DNA of 64,000 nt, from assembly GCA_009746045.1 (NCBI GenBank), contig RPFO01000276.1:164501-228500 (forward strand), read 5' to 3'. This document shows, piece by piece, positions 56,451 to 64,000 of this stretch (the first letter of the stretch is position 1; every line of letters starts with the position of its first letter). A model generated the notes under the pieces. That model saw only the letters and a program-made list of their open reading frames with translations. It was not told the DNA's origin and ran no database searches. The stretch is from Mesostigma viride. Taxonomy: Eukaryota > Streptophyta > Mesostigmatophyceae > Mesostigmatales > Mesostigmataceae. A program made the position numbers and the translations under genes.

Positions 56451-57677
56451 ATGGCGAGTGCGTCCTTAAAAGGCGCATCGAATGCCAGTGATCTTTCCTA
56501 AAATCGCGTACAACGTCTGCAACTTTATGTCAAACATATAAAGCTAATCCAAATAAATCTTTTTCCGGAGTAAGGAATCGAACCGTTGCAGGCCGGAATC
56601 TTACAATTCAGGCTGGGTGCATTCCTGCATGCTGCAGAGTTTGCATGGCATGAGCACATTATAATATAGATGAGTTACAAGTCCTGGAAGGACATGGTAT
56701 TGCATGCACGATAATTCCCATATATACGTACAGGATGTATCTAGGCATGTGAATGCATACATTAGTTAGGTATGCAGGCCGGCCGGCCGGATCGATATAT
56801 TATAGCTAGCCGCAATCAGGAGGGGTTACCCGGCATCACTCAATTTGTGCTCACTAGGCTCGACCCTATAGTTGGCACGCTACATTTGCCCCTTCCGGGA
56901 CATTTTTGGTCGTCCCAATTTTGGACAGGAGGGAGGTATTTGCTCTTAATACCAAAACGAGTTCCGTCATCCAGATTTAGAGCCGCGGAGGGAGCTCCGG
57001 CCGAGGGCATTTTTTGCAGTCGTCGCCCAAGTGGCTGGCCGGAAGGAGCTCCGGGTACGTCAATTGAGCACTATAGTAGTATCTATATGTGAGTTCGTAC
57101 GGTTACTTACGGCAATACGCCAAACCTCGGTGTATTGCCATATTGCGTATTATACGCGTATTCATACGCCAATTAATGCATTGAGATTTAAGAATTATGC
57201 CTAGCTTTGCCTATTAATTATTATATTTGCCTATATGTAGAGAGCTACTCTCTGCTGAGACGCCATGCCTAGCCATTGTTCAGCCATGATCATCTTCCAC
57301 CCTCTGTCCGCACCTTAGCTGCTGGAACTGATATATAGTAGTGCAGGTGCACTTTGTGCACCCAGATCGAGCAGGTGTAGTTTACACCCTACCCTTGCAG
57401 GAAGTATAGCCCAAAACGTATTGAAAGCCATATGCCCCTTCTCAGGGTCTAGGGATATGTGCTACTACATGTACTTCCCCATGGAGATATGTTCCACTTT
57501 TATTTTAGTTTAATTTATACGCCCAACAGCTAGCACAAAAGCTCAAAAAGGCGTTTTCGAGTCGCTATTCATGCTGGCAAGTCTCTCGTCATATTCTGAG
57601 GTGTCAGTTATCCCATGGGTGTGCCTCTCAAACACTCTAACTAATTCCTCAATCTTGACGTGGCGTAAATGCAATGC
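56451..57677. other. Gene-poor, AT-richer spacer
   Basis: No supported gene. A 106-codon plus frame (56772-57092) has no recognisable domain. A GGTTCGATTCC word on the minus strand near 56575-56585 resembles a tRNA B box but no cloverleaf forms. An inverted repeat lies at 57111-57139. Confidence 0.6.
57111..57139. repeat. 11-bp inverted repeat (hairpin)
   Basis: GGCAATACGCC (57111-57121) and GGTGTATTGCC (57129-57139) pair around a 7-nt loop with one G-T mismatch. Further TACGC/GCGTA words follow to about 57170. It may be the end of a small DNA element; no partner was found. Confidence 0.6.
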
Positions 57678-58381
57678 TGTAACGACTAAAAATGTTGTGT
57701 TTGCAACAGCCTCAGTTTCAACATTGATGTGAAAAGATCTTTATACCTGGGTTGGAGTCGCGACAGATAACTTCACGTCCAGAGAAGCAATGAAGATGGA
57801 TCTTCAACAGTTAAGGGAATGAGTCCCCACCCTTGTTAGACACAACAGACAAGTTATATCCAAGTCGACTATCTGTTGAAGTTATAGTTGACTTTTGGGC
57901 AAGGGTTGTTTGATTGATGAAACAAGGAAACCCTTGAATTACACCATAGCTTTAGCTCTCACGTACGCACACATGCACGGCCGCCCCAAACAGGATAAAA
58001 GTCATCGTGCACGCAGCATCCATCCAACCCTAACCCGGAAGGACCAATCAAAAGTGAGGATCACTCAAGATAAGATCTTAGCCTCCGAATCCTCCACACA
58101 ACACAAAGCCAGCACATACGAAATCTCAAGGACCTGGAACCAAATCCACCAGGTACAACGGTACTGCAGAGAATCTTTGACTGACTAAACAACACCATGC
58201 AAAGTACCCTACGTGGATCAGGCCACGACCAATGAGGGTAGAACAATAGATTCGACAGATCTCAACAGGCCCAATATCTATCAGACGTCGAAGCCTCCTA
58301 ACTTCTCAAATAATTGTCCTAAAGAACTCATAATAAGATTCAACAGTAGGAAAACTTTGGATGTAACATTTGGTTGTTACA
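57678..58381 (-). mobile_element. Candidate 3' LTR, about 704 bp
   Basis: On plus the segment starts TGTAACGACT and ends GGTTGTTACA, so the termini are TG...CA with a 6-bp inverted match (TGTAAC/GTTACA). It directly abuts a polypurine tract of the element. The inner boundary is well placed by that tract. The outer boundary at 57678 rests only on the terminal motif, because the 5' LTR is outside the window and cannot be compared. Confidence 0.6.
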
Positions 58382-58393
58382 TATCTCCCCCTC
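58382..58393 (-). other. Polypurine tract of the retrotransposon
   Basis: On the minus strand GAGGGGGAGATA lies immediately before the LTR start TGTAACAACC. This is the expected plus-strand DNA primer site of an LTR element. Confidence 0.7.
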
Positions 58394-58785
58394 AAGACAG
58401 GAACTCCCAGTTCCTAGAAGCCAAGAAGAATAAAACAACAACCTCCACAAAACAACACAACAATAAACAGGAAGTCCACCACCTCTTGGGACAAGCAAGT
58501 GGGTTTTTACATCCCCAAAGGGCCTCCTATCTCAGTACCATCTGATCATGTCAACCCTGAATAAGACAAATTCACCCACAGATGAAATGTCATCAAGTGA
58601 CTAACACACAGGCAACCATGCCTGGATAATACAACTGCAAAGCTACCATGAACTCAGAACTGTCATTGCTGGAAATCTGGACTGGACATCAGAACTGGTC
58701 GCCTCCATTCTGGATCCCCACCTCACTCCACAGCCCATCTCCAACCATCCTGGAACCCTTCACAGAGTGAACCAATCCCCCTTCT

Positions 58786-60042
58786 TCATATCCTTCCCCT
58801 CGTTCCAAACACTGGGAAATGCTCCACCATGGACACCAGATCTGGCCAGTTCCTGCTGACCTGAATATCCAAGCAGGTCTCAGCAGCCTTGCCCAACTCA
58901 GCTGAAAACCTACTGCACTGGGCAGGGTAGGACAGAGTGACCACAGCCTGTCGGAGGGGATCGAAGACCCAGCCACTGGCAGTCTTATGGCGACATAGCC
59001 AGCTGCTATAGGCCCACCACAGCTGTAGAAAGGCCTTGATAGGCCCCCACCTGGCGCCCAAGATGGGTACCAGCACCCTCAAAGGTGTGAGCCTGGCCCT
59101 CAGCTCGTTAGGGAACTTTGGTAACTGCAGCCCCACAAAGACTGTGCTGTCCTTGCGTGGAAAACAAGACATCACAGAGCAGTTGGACGACGGAGTAAGG
59201 TCAAACTCTCCCTGCTTGACAGCCTGCTCAAGTAGCTCAGTGTAGGTCTGGGAATATCCAACTGGCTTGAGCCCTGCAAAGGCGAGTCTCAGGTCACTGG
59301 GCAGAGCCTCCATCAAGTCCTGGCCCTCCACCGGCCTCATGTCAAACGAAGGCCACGGGTACACTGCAAAGACGGTGTGCATAATGTAAGCCACCATAGG
59401 TGACCCAATCTCACAGAGACTGGGGGGCAGACAGTCAAGGGCCAACTCTACCATACCCTCAGGTACTAGTTCACCCTCCTCCACCACTGTCTGATCCAAT
59501 GCCTGCATGGCTGTGTACAAGGATTTACACCACTCGCACTGTCCAGGAGCACAATTACGGTGGTCCAAGAACTGCTCCACCTGTTTTGTTGGAACAGCTG
59601 ACCTGGGCAAGTGTACCACCACCTTAGGGGGTGGAGGAGCCTCCGTAGGAGAGGGGACTGAGACCACCGGGGTGGGGATAGCCTCCTGAGCTACTGGAGC
59701 CTCAGAAACTGCAGGCACAGCAGAACCCACAGTTGGAATGTGCCCAGCCCTCAAGTGTTCTGCCATCTGAGTAACCAGACCCTCCACATTAATCAACCTG
59801 GTTATCAAGGCCCCGTGACGCTGCTCGTGCCGTTGCTGATCATGTACCATACGCTGGAACAGATTGAGAAAATGGGCTTCCACAAACCCAGCGTCTTCCT
59901 GGATCGAAGGGCCCGGGGCTCTGGGGCCAGCGTAGTCGTGCTGAAAGACATACGTAGCCCTCACGTCCTCTTGGGTTCGTGCAGGTGGCCTGGGTGTCCC
60001 CTCCGGATGGGAGTCGGCCATGGCTGGCAACCACAGACACAA
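58786..60042 (-). CDS. Retrotransposon ORF downstream of pol, unknown function (418 codons)
   Basis: Intact frame starting 27 nt after the pol stop and ending about 400 nt before the polypurine tract, so it belongs to the element. Met8 (60021, MADSHPEG) is an equally plausible start. The N-part has a probable helical segment around residues 50-95 (with QRMVHDQQRHEQRHG), then a Pro/Val-rich linker (about 105-150), then a folded-looking C-part with CAPGQCEWC near 165-173, several Trp and no membrane segment or signal peptide. It occupies the place of an env gene in some Ty3/Gypsy elements but does not look like a membrane protein. It could be a displaced Gag-like or accessory protein. I do not recognise the family. 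Confidence 0.7.
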   Translation of the reverse strand: MCLWLPAMADSHPEGTPRPPARTQEDVRATYVFQHDYAGPRAPGPSIQEDAGFVEAHFLNLFQRMVHDQQRHEQRHGALITRLINVEGLVTQMAEHLRAGHIPTVGSAVPAVSEAPVAQEAIPTPVVSVPSPTEAPPPPKVVVHLPRSAVPTKQVEQFLDHRNCAPGQCEWCKSLYTAMQALDQTVVEEGELVPEGMVELALDCLPPSLCEIGSPMVAYIMHTVFAVYPWPSFDMRPVEGQDLMEALPSDLRLAFAGLKPVGYSQTYTELLEQAVKQGEFDLTPSSNCSVMSCFPRKDSTVFVGLQLPKFPNELRARLTPLRVLVPILGARWGPIKAFLQLWWAYSSWLCRHKTASGWVFDPLRQAVVTLSYPAQCSRFSAELGKAAETCLDIQVSRNWPDLVSMVEHFPVFGTRGRI

Positions 60043-60069
60043 AACACCAAAAAGAGGTGTTAGCAGTGC

Positions 60070-62748
60070 TCACTGGGAGCTATGAAGGGGAGCACACCGC
60101 TCAGAGCCCATGACATACCACTCAGGCAAGGTGATACCATGACGCTGACAATACTCTAGTACAGCAGAGTGACTGTTGGTGAGATCAGACAACCACAGCC
60201 ACGTAGCAGTCACCTCTAGCTCTCCCTTCCAGTGTACCTTAAACTGCAACTGTTTGGTACGACCTTTCCCCTTCACCCTGTGAGCCAACAACCGCTCCAC
60301 TTCATAGATCTTCTCCCCCTCAGAATCCAATTCATAAGGCAAAGGGGCAGACAATCTGCCTGGTAAGGTGTTGCGCCTGTACAGCTTCAGCTGGGCTAGG
60401 TGAAAAATATTATTCCTGAGCTTCCAGTGAGAAGGCACTTGGACCTGGACCACTGTACCATAGTGGAAGGTTGCCAACACTGGGTAAGGACCCAACCAGA
60501 GTGGTTGCAGTTTCCTGCATTGCTCCTTCTCAGGCAGCACTCTGTTGGCTTCCAGCAACACCAAGTCCCCAGGAGCTACAAAGGAATGACTGGCCACCGT
60601 TTGCTGCCAGGCGGTAGTCAGGTATTTGTCCTGTGTCCTCAACAGCTGGGTAGCCACAATGCTGTGAGCCTCCTGGAAGGAAGCCAACAACTGCTGGACT
60701 GAACCAAGACGTCGCTGGAAAGGGCCTTCAGCGTCTCTGTCAGGCAGTTCCAAGTCGAATGGTGTCAAGGGACACTGGCCATTGCAGATCACGAAGGGGG
60801 ACATCTGGTGAGGAGCCAGAGGAGAGTTGTTGATTGCGAACTCTATGAAAGGTATCTTCTTGTCCCAGTCCTTGTTGTCGTGTGTACAATAGTGCTTTTG
60901 ACACTCCCTGACAATTCTGTTCATCCTCTCCACCGCCCCAGTACTGGCACACCTGTATGCCACACCGAATGCCAGCTTAGTGTCTAGGATGTCAAAGAAT
61001 GACTTCCAAAACCCTGACAGCCAAAGGGGGTCCTGATCAGTGATGATCACTCTAGGCATGCCGTGCAGACGGTAGATCTCCTTCATAAACAAATCTACAC
61101 ACTGTACAGCGGTGAGATGAGTATTGCAAGGAATCAGATGGCACATCCTGGACAGCCTGTCCATGACCACAAGGATCCTGTCATTGCCACCATCTGACAT
61201 GGGAAGACCACAGATAAAATCCATAGTCACACTGATCCAAGGGCGCAGGGGAATGGGCATAGCCATGGGAAAAATGGGCGTGGCTTGGTTCCTGACCTTA
61301 TTTCTCTGGCAGGAGTCACAGGAGTCCACATAGGCCTTAACATCCTGATAAAGGCCAGGCCACCAAAACCTCTGCTGCACCTCATGCAGTAGCTTAGCAT
61401 AACCAGGATGACACGCAGTCACATCGTCATGGAAACAATGTAACACTGTGGGAATGGCCATCTCAGGCACATACACTTTTCTAGTCACCGTGTGCTCTGC
61501 ATCATGAGTGTGAACATACAGAACGCCCTCCCAGTATTCTACAGGTCTATTGCCAAAGTTGCCCCTCTGGATAGCTGCAGTAGCCATGTCCTCCGTCTTG
61601 GTGAAGGCCTTGATGACGTCCAGCAGGGAAATATTTAAAGGGTTAGGCAACACCAGGTCCTTGTCAGGTCCCAGGGGCTGCATCTGCATCTCCTCTTCCT
61701 GCCCAGGGCTAGCCACCAACTGCTTGGATGAGACAGTAGTAGCTATAGGCCCTTTTGACCTTGCCATCACCTGAGAGGCCAACACCTTGGACCGGCCTAC
61801 CAACACAGGGTCCATGACCCACTTCCTGGGCCTACCTCTGCTGCGCCTAGCAGGGCCTCCCTCACCTGGCTGCTCTGTGGGAGTGGGCACCACACCTTCA
61901 GGACTTCTCCTAAGACTGTCAGACAGTGACTGGACACCCTCCTGGACGCCTGTCAACTCTGGGACAGAGCCCTGGTCGATGAGCATCACGGGACCACCGT
62001 TATTCCCTACAGGTGGTGTCAACAGTTGAGAAACCTTCTGGTTGTTGGCCTGAGCTCTAGTCAAGGCTCCACACTCTACCACAGAAATCAGGGCAGCACA
62101 GATGTCCAAGTCCTCATGAAAACTTCCCATCAAATCCCTCCTCCTGGACAGGGCGTCAGGCACCACATTCTGCGTACCAGGAATGTACCTCACAGAGAAA
62201 GGTCCAAACCCCCCCAGGAACTCCATCCATCCAGCCATCCTCTTACTCATCCGGGTCTGTTCCAACACATGTACCAAGGGCCTGTGGTCAGTCATCAGGG
62301 TAATAGACTCGTTGCCCTGCCCATCTCTGGCGCTGCTGGCCACAGAAAACTGGGCCCCCTTCAGTAGGTGTTCCCACTTGTGACAGGCCACCACCAATCC
62401 CAACAGCTCTTGCTCATGAACAGGGTAGTTACGTTCTGCAGACGTCATACTCCTGGACATGTATTCCACTGGTTGAGGGCCCTTACCATGATCTTGCATT
62501 AGTACTGCACCAATAGCACCCTGTGAGGCGTCAGACCTGACCTGGTATGGCAAGTCTGGGTTGGGGCCCACCAACAAGGGAGCAGTGGTAAGCTTCTGCT
62601 TCAACACATCAAAAGCTTGCTGGCATGCTGCAGTCCATTCAAAGGGGACATCCTTCTTGAGCAGGGCTAACAGGGGACCAGAGATGGCCGCCATGTCAGG
62701 GAATGAACCGTCGGTACCAGCCCACCAGGCCCAGAAAGGATCTGACAT
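60070..62748 (-). CDS. pol: Pol, C-terminal part: RNase H, integrase, chromodomain
   Basis: 892-codon frame. Residues 21-60 continue the RT connection (KKDVPFEWTAACQQAFDVLK). RNase H spans about 65-205, with SDASQGAIGA (D73), HEQELLG (E114), TDHRPL (D154) and PDALSR (D198). An unusual Pro/Gly-rich linker of about 170 residues (230-400) precedes integrase. The integrase zinc site uses H440, H447, C477, C480; the catalytic triad is D510 (VTMDF), D571 (TDQDP) and E607 (AVERM), with 35 residues between D571 and E607. The usual HPQTDGQ motif before the Glu is replaced by RCASTGAV at the same length. A chromodomain at about 815-871 (YEVERLLAHR, FKVHWKG) would guide insertion to modified chromatin. 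True translation probably enters from the RT frame, not from the Met at 62748. Confidence 0.95.
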   Translation of the reverse strand: MSDPFWAWWAGTDGSFPDMAAISGPLLALLKKDVPFEWTAACQQAFDVLKQKLTTAPLLVGPNPDLPYQVRSDASQGAIGAVLMQDHGKGPQPVEYMSRSMTSAERNYPVHEQELLGLVVACHKWEHLLKGAQFSVASSARDGQGNESITLMTDHRPLVHVLEQTRMSKRMAGWMEFLGGFGPFSVRYIPGTQNVVPDALSRRRDLMGSFHEDLDICAALISVVECGALTRAQANNQKVSQLLTPPVGNNGGPVMLIDQGSVPELTGVQEGVQSLSDSLRRSPEGVVPTPTEQPGEGGPARRSRGRPRKWVMDPVLVGRSKVLASQVMARSKGPIATTVSSKQLVASPGQEEEMQMQPLGPDKDLVLPNPLNISLLDVIKAFTKTEDMATAAIQRGNFGNRPVEYWEGVLYVHTHDAEHTVTRKVYVPEMAIPTVLHCFHDDVTACHPGYAKLLHEVQQRFWWPGLYQDVKAYVDSCDSCQRNKVRNQATPIFPMAMPIPLRPWISVTMDFICGLPMSDGGNDRILVVMDRLSRMCHLIPCNTHLTAVQCVDLFMKEIYRLHGMPRVIITDQDPLWLSGFWKSFFDILDTKLAFGVAYRCASTGAVERMNRIVRECQKHYCTHDNKDWDKKIPFIEFAINNSPLAPHQMSPFVICNGQCPLTPFDLELPDRDAEGPFQRRLGSVQQLLASFQEAHSIVATQLLRTQDKYLTTAWQQTVASHSFVAPGDLVLLEANRVLPEKEQCRKLQPLWLGPYPVLATFHYGTVVQVQVPSHWKLRNNIFHLAQLKLYRRNTLPGRLSAPLPYELDSEGEKIYEVERLLAHRVKGKGRTKQLQFKVHWKGELEVTATWLWLSDLTNSHSAVLEYCQRHGITLPEWYVMGSERCAPLHSSQ

Positions 62749-63514
62749 CCTGAGCTGACTTCAACACAGGCCACTCCAAAACAGCAGAGACCTTGCTGGC
62801 CTCAGGAGTCATACCTGCAGCGCTCAGCTGGTAGCCCAGAAACTTCACCTCTTGGCCCCACTCCACCTTGGACCTCTTCACCGACAGATGATACTGATGG
62901 ATCACCTTAAGGACCTCCTCCACGTTCTCCAGGTGCTCCCTGAAGGTACGAGAGTGTACCAGAATGTCGTCCAGGTAGACGACCACACAAGTCCTGAAGA
63001 CCACCCTGGTAGTGTCACACAAGTGGGCAATGTCCTTGAACCTGGGGTTGCGAAGGTCAGGTGAGATCTGGGGCAGGGCATTTCCAGTCAGGTGGCCAAA
63101 GATGGCATTGACAAACATCTGCATAGTGGCAGGACTGTTAGAGGCACCCATGGGCATTACTGTCCACTGGAACTGTCCCCATGGGGTAGAAAAGGCCGTC
63201 TTGGGGATGTCCTCAGTAGCCACCCTGATCTGCCAGAAAGCATGCCTGAGGTCAAACTTGGTAAAGAAGGCAGCTCCTGCAGTCCTCTCCAGCAACTCAT
63301 CAATTCTGGGCAGAGGGTACCTGGACTTGACAGTCACCTTGTTCAGTCCCCTCAGGTCAATGCACAACCTCCACCCCCCATCATGCTTGGGTACAAGCAA
63401 ACACCCAGAACTGAAAGGACTGTTAGCTGGGAGGATCAGACCAGCCTCCAACAGGCCAATAAGTATGGTCTTCAGCTCTGCCATCTCTGCAGGGCCCATC
63501 CTGTACATAGGCAC
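62696..63514 (-). CDS. pol: Pol, reverse transcriptase core
   Basis: 272 codons with RT landmarks: GLLEAGLILPANSPFSSG, GGWRLCIDLRGLNKVT, KFDLRHAFWQI (catalytic D88), WTVMPMGASNSPATMQ, and VYLDDILVHS (catalytic D182, D183), then FLGYQLSAAGM and SFLGLVGWYRRFIP. About 30 extra residues sit between FGHLTGN and VVVYLDD compared with ordinary Gypsy RTs. The frame ends in TGA right after RRFIP. RT sequence resumes one frame over (DMAAISGPLLALL) in the downstream pol frame, so a one-base change breaks pol near 62698. Confidence 0.95.
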   Translation of the reverse strand: MPMYRMGPAEMAELKTILIGLLEAGLILPANSPFSSGCLLVPKHDGGWRLCIDLRGLNKVTVKSRYPLPRIDELLERTAGAAFFTKFDLRHAFWQIRVATEDIPKTAFSTPWGQFQWTVMPMGASNSPATMQMFVNAIFGHLTGNALPQISPDLRNPRFKDIAHLCDTTRVVFRTCVVVYLDDILVHSRTFREHLENVEEVLKVIHQYHLSVKRSKVEWGQEVKFLGYQLSAAGMTPEASKVSAVLEWPVLKSAQDVRSFLGLVGWYRRFIP

Positions 63515-64000
63515 AAAGGAGGACGAGCACCCTCTACCAACTTGATGACATGTGTGATGGGTCCCTCAGGAGGATACTGGGGCATCTTGTCCTCAAAGAT
63601 GGCTCCATACCTGTCCAACAAGGCATCATGCTGCTGTTGTTGCTCAGTGGTGACAGTAGAACTGACAGCATTGACAGAATGATCACTAGCAGACTCAGGT
63701 TCATTAGGCACCAAATGCAGGAAAAAGATGTGTTCCACTGGATAGGTGGCCAAATAAGACAGAGTATGCTTGGCAGACCACACATGCTTCAGTAGGGCAG
63801 CCCGTTTCTCCTCCAAAGTCGGCTCTTGATCCACCCCTTTCGCACCTGCTTCCCCTCCCTTGCCATCATTGACAGCTGTCTGTGTGGAACAGCACTCAGT
63901 GGCTGTTCTTCTCCCCCCTGGCAACACACAGGTAGCATCCCACACTGTCCCATCCTTGAACTGGACCACCCTGTCAGGCCAAGAAATAGCAGGATTGGTG
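63472..64000 (-). CDS. pol: Pol, region upstream of RT (partial, runs off the window)
   Basis: The frame is open from the window edge. It contains a linker with EEKRAALLKHVWSAKH, then the segment typical of the RT entry in Gypsy elements (DALLDRYGAIFEDKMPQYPP, HVIKLVEGARPP). The homologous continuation (SFVPMYRMGPAEM) lies in another frame starting near 63515, so a second frame change separates this part from the RT core. Protease, if present, lies upstream of the window. Confidence 0.85.
   Translation of the reverse strand, partial: TNPAISWPDRVVQFKDGTVWDATCVLPGGRRTATECCSTQTAVNDGKGGEAGAKGVDQEPTLEEKRAALLKHVWSAKHTLSYLATYPVEHIFFLHLVPNEPESASDHSVNAVSSTVTTEQQQQHDALLDRYGAIFEDKMPQYPPEGPITHVIKLVEGARPPLCLCTGWALQRWQS

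Larger units (their letters stand above)
57678..64000 (-). mobile_element. Ty3/Gypsy chromovirus-type LTR retrotransposon, cut by the window edge
   Basis: Read on the minus strand from 64000 downwards: linker and RT, RNase H, integrase, chromodomain, an additional 418-codon ORF, polypurine tract and candidate 3' LTR. The RT-RH-IN order and C-terminal chromodomain define a Ty3/Gypsy chromovirus. Gag, protease, primer-binding site and 5' LTR would lie beyond 64000. Two frame changes interrupt pol, so this copy is probably not autonomous unless they are assembly errors. Confidence 0.93.

Noticed and set aside
56570-56650. Possible minus-strand tRNA (GGTTCGATTCC B box, GTA in a loop)
   Set aside because: The T stem is poorly paired and no 5' strand matches the acceptor stem, so no cloverleaf forms.
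56772-57092. 106-codon plus-strand ORF
   Set aside because: No recognisable domain, splice context or codon signal; the surrounding DNA is AT-rich spacer.

Overview
The window is nuclear DNA of a ciliated eukaryote, most likely a chlorophycean green alga (Chlamydomonadales-like). The evidence is a complete, intron-dense gene for the ciliary BBSome subunit BBS8/TTC8, GC-rich exons with GT-AG introns, a TGTAA poly(A) signal 140 bp after its stop codon, and a chromodomain-bearing Ty3/Gypsy retrotransposon. The genus cannot be fixed from the sequence alone; the repeat-swollen introns would suit a Haematococcus-like genome, but that is inference.

Layout. 1-1621: upstream region with one weak minus-strand exon candidate. 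1622-50805 (+): BBS8, reconstructed here as 17 exons (1,524 nt including the stop, 507 codons), every junction in phase and every intron GT-AG. Coding sequence is only about 3% of the 49.2 kb gene. The introns hold at least 14 unrelated tandem repeats with units of 7, 16, 17, 24, 25, 27, 33, 36, 39-45, 40, 42/46, 44, 50, 56 and 86 bp, together about 37 kb. Two are enormous: a 42/46-bp satellite (327 full units, 13.8 kb) in intron 11 and a 56-bp satellite (336 units, 18.8 kb, no net length change) in intron 16. One 36-bp array begins exactly at the exon 3 splice donor and copies that donor 16 times in frame.

50806-53520: 3' UTR and gene-poor DNA. 53520-56450 (-): decayed remnant resembling the ORF1 protein of an L1-like retroelement, with an internal segment duplicated on both sides of a 0.5-kb (CCCT)n tract. 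56451-57677: gene-poor, with a short inverted repeat. 57678-64000 (-): a Ty3/Gypsy chromovirus-type element cut by the right edge of the window. It has a candidate 3' LTR and polypurine tract, an extra 418-codon ORF downstream of pol, RNase H-integrase-chromodomain, and reverse transcriptase. Pol is broken by two frame changes.

The only cellular gene shown convincingly is BBS8. The giant ORFs (up to 4,714 codons) that run through the satellites are artefacts of repeat units that lack stop codons. The most interesting signal is the satellite gigantism of a cilium gene's introns, and the in-frame multiplication of a real splice donor by one of the satellites.
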